From: Planctomycetaceae bacterium
Lineage (GTDB): Bacteria > Planctomycetota > Planctomycetia > Pirellulales > Pirellulaceae
Reading direction: 5' to 3'
DNA length: 10,757 bases
Assembly (NCBI GenBank): GCA_018658605.1
Contig: JABHUV010000133.1
Span: 1 to 10,757 of the forward strand
Made by a program: the position numbers and the translations under genes. The notes beneath the pieces were generated by a model. That model was not told where the DNA came from. It did not search any database and saw nothing but the letters and a program-made list of their open reading frames with translations. This document shows, piece by piece, positions 6,041 to 10,757 of this stretch (the first letter of the stretch is position 1; the number at the start of each line of letters is the position of its first letter).

Positions 6041-8788
6041 ATGATTTATAAAGAACTTGCTATTTTACTCCCGTGCCATAGCCTTGAAGATTTCCCAACA
6101 CACCACACGGGTGACGATGCTGCGAGTCTATTGGCAAGCTGGACTGGGTTGTGGCATCCGTTACTAATTGCGAACAGTGAAAGTATCATTAAGTGGCACC
6201 GCGCGGATGATCCACCGGAAACACTATTGGACGTCTTGTTAGTCGTACCGACCGTCGCTATTGATAACTTAGCTACGGGTTACCTGCAACGAGCCCATGA
6301 TGCGGGAGCGACGGTCATTGAAAGCCAGACGTGTCGTGAAGAGGTTATCTCTGCCGCATTAGCCGATGGCGAATTTCCTGCGATCAACTCAGACATCATT
6401 GCTGACTTTTTGGCGCTCGGTTATTGCTACCTACAGATCGAATTGCTAACGCGTCAAATGCGATATGCCAGTAATTTGGATGAAATTCATTTTGAGAATC
6501 TTGTTTGCGAAGCCGCTCGTTTCGCTGTGGAGCAAGATGATGCTGCGGCTGTCGAAAAACTTCAAGCAGCATTCGATTTGCTTTCGTCCGAACGCGATCA
6601 CTATTATTCAGTTGATGCATACCTGATCGACGTCACGATGATTGCAGCAACGACGATGGGCGATATGCTGAATACCGACATTGTCGGCCAAGTTCCTAGT
6701 AATTTGTTGCTTGCGCCAGAGTTGTTAGAGCAGCTATTCACTGAGAATCCAAACGGTGGGCAGCGGATTATCGAGCGTGTGGCCGATTCAAGCCTAACCG
6801 TGATGGGCTGCGAGTATGGAAATCCCGACAATACGCTTTTACCCGCCGAATCGGTGTTAGCAACTTTATTGCTAGGACAACAAGAATACGAAAAATATTT
6901 AAACATCAAACCAACGATTTATGGAAGGCGTCAATTTGGCTTGACGCCAAATCATCCTCAGTGGCTCTCACGTCTCGGCTACAGGGCGGCATTTCACGTT
7001 TTACTAGATGCCGGATCCTATCCGGAAGGTCAACAAGCTAAAGCCCGCTGGGAGGGAGTGGATGGTAGTAGTGTCGACGCAATTGCGAGAGTCCCACTTA
7101 ACGCCAATAAGCACGAAACATTTCTCACACTTGCTGCGAAACTTGGTGAGACAATGGATATGGATCACGTAGCGACGCTCTGTCTAGCGCATTGGCCCGA
7201 TACCACGACACCCTGGTATGCCGACATCAAACGAGCGGCTAAATATACTACTGCCTTGGGGAAATTCGTTACATTGGACGAGTATTTTACGGAGACGGAC
7301 CTACCAGGGGTCAGTGAACGGTTTACGGCAGATCAATATCGTTCATCGACGCTTGAGCAGGCGATGTCTAACGGTCAGGCAAATCCGATTTCAAGTGTGG
7401 TTGAGAAATGGAAATCTCACAATAACTCAGACTCGCTCACCAATGTGGCTTTACTCAATGAACTACTTGGCAACGATACGTCTCCAGTAGATCTCGCTTC
7501 CGACGATGGCTGTGCGACGGATCATAGTGTGGATACGTTCTCGCGTGGCTTACAACGCGGTGATAGTGGTGAGCTAGGTTTGTTGGTCATGAACCCGAGT
7601 AGCCATGTACGGCGAATGGATTTGCAAAACGTTCAGCTTGACGCATTCCCGGCCGTCGCTCCACCAGTCTATGCGGTTGGTCAGGGCAATGGCAATGGTG
7701 CGCACGTGATTGTCGATGTGCCAGCGATGGGATTTGCTTGGGTCGCAACAAGTGGCGGCAAGTCGACGACAGGGCAAGAGATGGCCGCCGAACGGATGTT
7801 GCGTAATGATTTCTTTGAAGTTCTCATTAATGCAACCACGGGTGGTATTCAATCGATTAATTCCCATGCCGACCCACGGCATGGTCGCGGATCATTGCAA
7901 TTGGCTTATCGGCAAGCAGTACGCAAAAAATCTGGACGGTTAGCCGAACCTGATGACGCTGCTAACTATTCCGTGATGGCTGCGGATTCGATTAAGGTTA
8001 CCGCCGCCACATCAACACGCGGCGAAATCACAGCTTCCGGTCGGTTGATGCATCGCAACGGTGAAATTTTGGCGACGTTTGAACAAGTGTTTTCAGTCGA
8101 GCGAGGTAGCCGTATTTTGGGGATTCAGACGGAATTAGATATTCTGCAAGAGCCAGCCAATAAACCGTGGAATTCCTATTACTGTTTGCGATACGCGTGG
8201 GGAGACGAAGCAGCTAATTTGACGCGCGGGGTGCAAGGGACGGTCCATGGTGCAAGTAGCAAGCGGTTGGTTGCGCCGGAGTATATTCAAATCGAGTCGG
8301 ATAAGAAAACGACATTGCTCACTGGTGGCTTACCATATCACCGCCGCATTGGTCGACGGTTTTTAGATTCAATATTGGTCGTCAGTGGCGAGACTTGTCG
8401 GTCGTTTCAAATCGGGATTGGTATAGATTTAGACCAACCCCAGATTGCCTCCCAACAGTTTCAACAAACGCCAATGTACACGGTTGATTCTCAAGGAGAA
8501 CCGAGCGGTCATAATCATAGTTCGTTGTTACACTTAGGTGCTCGGAACTTAGTAGCCACGCATTGGCAAACAGTGCTCGAAGGTGAAACAGTGGTGGGAT
8601 TGCAAGCACGAATTATGGAAACAGCTGGTCGAAGTGTGCGGACAAAATTGGCCGCTTTTCGACCGGTCGTGTCAGCAGTGCAGCAAAATTTAGACGGTTC
8701 TAGTTTGGGTGAATGTAATATTGAAGACGGGCAAGTTGTATTGGATATGACAGGTCACGAGTGGCTGCAAATTGAGTTGCGGTTTTAG
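6041..8788 (+). CDS. GH38-like (alpha-mannosidase-type) protein, catalytic motifs apparently degraded
   Basis: A 915-residue protein with no signal peptide or membrane helix, so probably cytoplasmic. The C-terminal half (about 510-915) is beta-rich and resembles the GH38 beta-sandwich region: LGLLVMNPSSHVRRMDL at 512-528, then the lead-in LRNDFFEVLINATTGGIQSI at 587-606, close to the family pattern of a strand followed by TGGI and a turn. The N-terminal half has GH38/GH57-like features: an opening strand ending PCHSLEDFP (11-19), a Pro-Glu-containing segment around 256-275, and FGLTPNHPQWLSRLGY at 299-314, placed like the FG..(8)P.iL...G segment of GH38. The usual HxHxD near the N-terminus and the D-x-FG nucleophile motif are not intact; these positions read HSLED and RQFG. 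No Shine-Dalgarno site precedes the ATG. It is followed after 61 bp by cmk on the same strand. The fold assignment is moderately secure; activity and substrate are unknown, and sugar hydrolysis should not be assumed. Confidence 0.7.
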   Translation: MIYKELAILLPCHSLEDFPTHHTGDDAASLLASWTGLWHPLLIANSESIIKWHRADDPPETLLDVLLVVPTVAIDNLATGYLQRAHDAGATVIESQTCREEVISAALADGEFPAINSDIIADFLALGYCYLQIELLTRQMRYASNLDEIHFENLVCEAARFAVEQDDAAAVEKLQAAFDLLSSERDHYYSVDAYLIDVTMIAATTMGDMLNTDIVGQVPSNLLLAPELLEQLFTENPNGGQRIIERVADSSLTVMGCEYGNPDNTLLPAESVLATLLLGQQEYEKYLNIKPTIYGRRQFGLTPNHPQWLSRLGYRAAFHVLLDAGSYPEGQQAKARWEGVDGSSVDAIARVPLNANKHETFLTLAAKLGETMDMDHVATLCLAHWPDTTTPWYADIKRAAKYTTALGKFVTLDEYFTETDLPGVSERFTADQYRSSTLEQAMSNGQANPISSVVEKWKSHNNSDSLTNVALLNELLGNDTSPVDLASDDGCATDHSVDTFSRGLQRGDSGELGLLVMNPSSHVRRMDLQNVQLDAFPAVAPPVYAVGQGNGNGAHVIVDVPAMGFAWVATSGGKSTTGQEMAAERMLRNDFFEVLINATTGGIQSINSHADPRHGRGSLQLAYRQAVRKKSGRLAEPDDAANYSVMAADSIKVTAATSTRGEITASGRLMHRNGEILATFEQVFSVERGSRILGIQTELDILQEPANKPWNSYYCLRYAWGDEAANLTRGVQGTVHGASSKRLVAPEYIQIESDKKTTLLTGGLPYHRRIGRRFLDSILVVSGETCRSFQIGIGIDLDQPQIASQQFQQTPMYTVDSQGEPSGHNHSSLLHLGARNLVATHWQTVLEGETVVGLQARIMETAGRSVRTKLAAFRPVVSAVQQNLDGSSLGECNIEDGQVVLDMTGHEWLQIELRF

Positions 8789-8849
8789 TAGATCACCTCT
8801 GTGGCTTGGGAATTCATTAGGAATCAAAAAGAAGGCCGGAAATTTATTC

Positions 8850-9509
8850 ATGATTGTAACAATCGATGGACCTGCCGGAGCAGGCAAAAGTACCGTCGCA
8901 CGCATGGTCGCAGACCAACTCGGCTTTATGTTCCTAGATACCGGTGCAATGTACCGCTGTGTTGCTCTTTTGGCTCATGAAAATAAGATCGCTTGGGAAA
9001 ACGAAGATGCAATTGGAGAACTAGGGCGGACACTAGCGTATTTTGCTGACCACGATAAAGTGTTTATTGCCGGGGAAGATGTTACTCAGACTATCCGCTC
9101 CCCAGAAGTTACTGCGACTGTGCATCGAGCTGCCGATAATGTACAGGTTCGTGAATCACTTGTGAAACTACAACGTCAATTGGCTAGTGGTAATAATGTG
9201 GTTACGGAAGGTCGTGATCAGGGAACATTGGCTTTTCCGGACGCGGAGTGCAAAATTTATCTTTCGGCTTCGCCAACTGAGCGGGCACAGCGGCGCGTTG
9301 ACCAACTCAACGCAAATGGTGGTGACGTGACATTGGCAGAAATATTAGAACAACAAACCATACGTGACGAGCAAGATGAAGCTCGTGAACTTGGTGGCTT
9401 ACAAGCAGCCGACGATGCGTTGTTTGTCGTGACTGACGGGATGAATGTAATGGAAGTAGTTGAGCATATAGAACGACTTGTGCGCATTCGCGAAAACGAT
9501 TCGGTATGA
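8850..9509 (+). CDS. cmk: Cytidylate kinase
   Basis: Phosphorylates CMP and dCMP to the diphosphates using ATP, in the cytoplasm, recycling nucleotides from RNA turnover and CDP-lipid synthesis. The 219-residue product matches the usual length (about 220-230). The P-loop GPAGAGKST is at residues 7-15, the LDTGAMYR motif of CMP kinases follows at about 29-36, GRDQGTLAFPDA is in the middle of the chain, and an arginine-rich lid (ERAQRR) and IRDEQDEAR close to the RDxxD signature come after. The frame is open further upstream to an ATG at 8772, but that start would overlap the previous gene by 17 bases and add 26 unmatched residues; the ATG at 8850 puts the first strand and P-loop at their normal distance from the N-terminus. 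Its stop codon overlaps the plsC start (ATGA). Confidence 0.95.
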   Translation: MIVTIDGPAGAGKSTVARMVADQLGFMFLDTGAMYRCVALLAHENKIAWENEDAIGELGRTLAYFADHDKVFIAGEDVTQTIRSPEVTATVHRAADNVQVRESLVKLQRQLASGNNVVTEGRDQGTLAFPDAECKIYLSASPTERAQRRVDQLNANGGDVTLAEILEQQTIRDEQDEARELGGLQAADDALFVVTDGMNVMEVVEHIERLVRIRENDSV

Positions 9510-10192
9510 ATATTAAGGATGCAACACGCATGGCTACAGCGGATCGAAATGTTTGGCCCAGCAAAGCGTTCAGTAAATATTTGACCTATGCCACAGCAAG
9601 ATTTGTTTTTCGTCTCTTTGCATTGTTGTTGTTTCGCTTCCATTGCCAAGGTCGGCATCATATCCCGCGGCGAGGTGGTGCACTTGTCTGTGCTAATCAC
9701 CAGAGCATGCTGGATCCACCTATCGTGGGAATGGCTGCTAGTCGACACCTTGCTTACCTTGCCCGAAAAACGTTGTTTAAGTATCCACTATTTGGTTGGT
9801 TCTTACGGAAGGTTGATGGGATTCCGCTGAACCAAGGTGGTATGGGAATCCAAGGCATCAAGTCGACATTGAAAAGCCTTAAGACCGGCGGTGTGGTCGT
9901 TATCTTTCCTGAGGGCACACGCAGCAAGACTGGAGAGTTGCAGCAACTTAAGGGAGGCTTTATTGCACTTGCTCGTCGAGCTAAAGTACCGCTTGTTCCT
10001 TGTGGGTTGGTCGGAGCTCACGAGTGCTTGCCACGAGGAACGAGTGAGATTCGCTTTCGTCGGATTCGTTGCGTGTATGGGGAAGCGATTAGTGTCAGTG
10101 AGATCGAGTCACTTTCCGACGAGCAACTGCTGGCGACTGTCCACAATCGCATTTTGGATTGTATGCAACGCGCGAGTGTTAGTCGCCGCTAA
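9506..10192 (+). CDS. plsC: 1-acyl-sn-glycerol-3-phosphate acyltransferase (PlsC family)
   Basis: Transfers an acyl chain to lysophosphatidate to make phosphatidate at the cytoplasmic face of the inner membrane. The 228-residue product has the four family blocks: NHQSMLD with the catalytic H65 and D70 (HX4D), GIPLNQ at 105-110, FPEGTRS at 134-140, and VPLVPCG at 161-167. A hydrophobic stretch at about 32-44 probably anchors it to the membrane. In block II the usual Arg is Gln110, an oddity discussed in the findings. The first ATG overlaps the cmk stop by 4 bp, implying translational coupling; a second ATG at 9530 has AAGGA ten bases upstream and may be the real start, which would shorten the protein by 8 residues. 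Pairing of cmk with plsC is common in bacteria and supports both calls. Acyl-chain specificity cannot be read from the sequence. Confidence 0.92.
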   Translation: MNIKDATRMATADRNVWPSKAFSKYLTYATARFVFRLFALLLFRFHCQGRHHIPRRGGALVCANHQSMLDPPIVGMAASRHLAYLARKTLFKYPLFGWFLRKVDGIPLNQGGMGIQGIKSTLKSLKTGGVVVIFPEGTRSKTGELQQLKGGFIALARRAKVPLVPCGLVGAHECLPRGTSEIRFRRIRCVYGEAISVSEIESLSDEQLLATVHNRILDCMQRASVSRR

Positions 10193-10197
10193 GCGGC
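10185..10197. terminator. Compact hairpin over the convergent stop codons
   Basis: GCCGC-TAA-GCGGC forms a 5-bp GC stem whose loop is exactly the plsC stop codon and which also spans the stop of the opposing small gene. On the plus strand it is followed by TATTTGCTTTT, a poor U-tract; on the minus strand there is none. It could be a weak bidirectional transcription stop or a chance palindrome. Confidence 0.35.
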
Positions 10198-10464
10198 TAT
10201 TTGCTTTTGGGCGACATCGCTATTTGGTGCCACTGGCATTGTTACCGTTTCTTCTTTATCAACAAACAAAGTGATCGTTTGTTGCTCGTGCGAGCAGACT
10301 GCAATGAGATTCTCATAGTGAAACCTACGACCTATATAGCGGCTATCGTCCAAGGCGATGCACTCTATTATTGGAGTCGTATCATCGATGTCGCTGTCGT
10401 GAAATTCGGCAAAAAGATCAAGAATCCGTGACCGCAGCGTTTTGTGGATCGTGGGATGATGCAT
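10189..10464 (-). CDS. Small conserved-looking hypothetical protein, 91 residues
   Basis: No known function. The product has a helical N-terminus (about 8-20), an acidic turn (HDSDIDDTT), and a beta-rich centre with GRRFHYENLIAVCS and TITLFVDKEE. The order 'GRRF..., small hydrophobic strand, acidic strand' reminds me of short planctomycete hypothetical proteins with GRRF followed by AVWF and EED; that is recollection, not a search. It has no signal peptide or membrane segment. The gene faces plsC tail to tail and overlaps it by 4 bp (stop at 10191-10189). The ATG at 10464 has no Shine-Dalgarno site; TATATAA lies directly before it, so a leaderless mRNA is possible. A shorter plus-strand frame overlaps it but has no ribosome binding site or recognisable features. 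Confidence 0.65.
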   Translation of the reverse strand: MHHPTIHKTLRSRILDLFAEFHDSDIDDTTPIIECIALDDSRYIGRRFHYENLIAVCSHEQQTITLFVDKEETVTMPVAPNSDVAQKQIAA

Positions 10465-10631
10465 TTATATAGGCTTACAACAAAAAGAAATGGCTTGTGG
10501 TTACTGTTGCCAGGTTAAGGCACTACAAGGTTTGTTCGGCGAATCAACCCATAATATTGATATTGCTGGTTCTGGGACGTACAGATTATGAACATTCACT
10601 ATTTTGACATTTAAAGAAGTTGAAAAATGAA

Positions 10632-10668
10632 AAAAACCACGCATGCCGTATTGCAAAACGTGGTTTTT
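10632..10668 (-). terminator. Intrinsic terminator of the tRNA-Ser transcript
   Basis: Read on the minus strand, AAAAACCACG and CGTGGTTTTT form a 10-bp stem around a 17-base loop, and the T-run continues past the stem. It begins 5 bases after the tRNA discriminator base. The core is a 5-bp CCACG/CGTGG stem followed by a 7-T run. The near-symmetry means it could also stop plus-strand transcription. Confidence 0.85.
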
Positions 10669-10673
10669 AAAAG

Positions 10674-10757
10674 CGGATGGGCTGGGATTCGAACCCAGGG
10701 TACGCGTGAACGTACAGTAATTTTCAAGACTACCGCCTTCGACCACTCGGCCACCCA
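10674..10757 (-). tRNA. tRNA-Ser (anticodon UGA), first 3 bases outside the window
   Basis: Read on the minus strand. The 3' acceptor arm is CCCATCC (10681-10675) with discriminator G at 10674; its 5' partner should be GGATGGG, of which only TGGG is inside the window. The D-arm starts GCCGAGTGG. The anticodon stem GTAGT/ATTAC encloses loop CTTGAAA, giving anticodon TGA (10724-10726), which reads UCA. A long variable arm GTACG-TTCACG-CGTAC, typical of class II tRNAs, and T-arm CTGGG-TTCGAAT-CCCAG follow. The G discriminator and long variable arm support serine. The 3' CCA is not encoded (CTT follows), so it must be added enzymatically. Confidence 0.95.

Noticed and set aside
8772..8849. Upstream ATG for cmk adding 26 residues
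   Set aside because: It overlaps the preceding gene by 17 bases and adds residues before the first strand and P-loop that cytidylate kinases do not have.
9257..9748. 163-codon minus-strand frame across the cmk-plsC junction
   Set aside because: It is antisense to two clearly recognised enzymes, its composition (many Ser and Cys) is typical of a shadow frame, and it has no motif.
10501..10746. 81-codon minus-strand frame at the right edge
   Set aside because: It reads through the tRNA-Ser and its terminator, so it cannot be a normal gene.

Overview
The window looks like Planctomycetota chromosome (Pirellulales-like), judged from protein style rather than any database search. The signs are an actin-like PilM protein carrying its own PilN part, very Gly/Met-rich partner proteins, a cmk-plsC pair, weak or absent Shine-Dalgarno sites at several genes, and a small RRF-type hypothetical protein of a kind I associate with this phylum. 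Base composition is moderate and even throughout. I see no transposase, integrase, phage gene or CRISPR array.

Layout. Positions 1-5267, minus strand, hold a three-gene operon for the inner-membrane alignment complex of a type IV pilus or type II secretion-like machine. In transcription order these are an 817-residue PilM-PilN fusion (2814-5267), a 541-residue single-pass PilO-like protein (1122-2747), and a third single-pass protein (start at 1044) that runs off the left edge. All three carry Gly-rich or Gly/Met-rich low-complexity blocks. Positions 5268-6040 are a 773-bp divergent intergenic region with a few small inverted repeats and one striking Shine-Dalgarno/mini-ORF, but no convincing gene. 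Positions 6041-10192, plus strand, hold a 915-residue protein resembling glycoside hydrolase family 38 whose catalytic motifs look degraded, then cytidylate kinase (cmk) and a PlsC-type acyltransferase overlapping it by 4 bp. A small conserved-looking hypothetical gene (10189-10464, minus) converges on plsC and overlaps its stop codon. The right edge is a minus-strand tRNA-Ser(UGA), missing only its first three bases, followed by a clear intrinsic terminator.

How the parts work together. The left operon would build the cytoplasm-to-periplasm link of a pilus or pseudopilus: PilM binds the N-terminal tail of PilN, and the PilN and PilO ferredoxin-like periplasmic domains pair. Here PilM and PilN are one chain. 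In both the PilN-like and PilO-like domains a Gly-rich insertion seems to sit just before the last beta-strand. This is the most unusual feature of the window. The right-hand operon is mainly housekeeping: CMP/dCMP phosphorylation and phosphatidate synthesis, which share CTP/CDP-lipid metabolism. The role of the GH38-like protein upstream is unknown.
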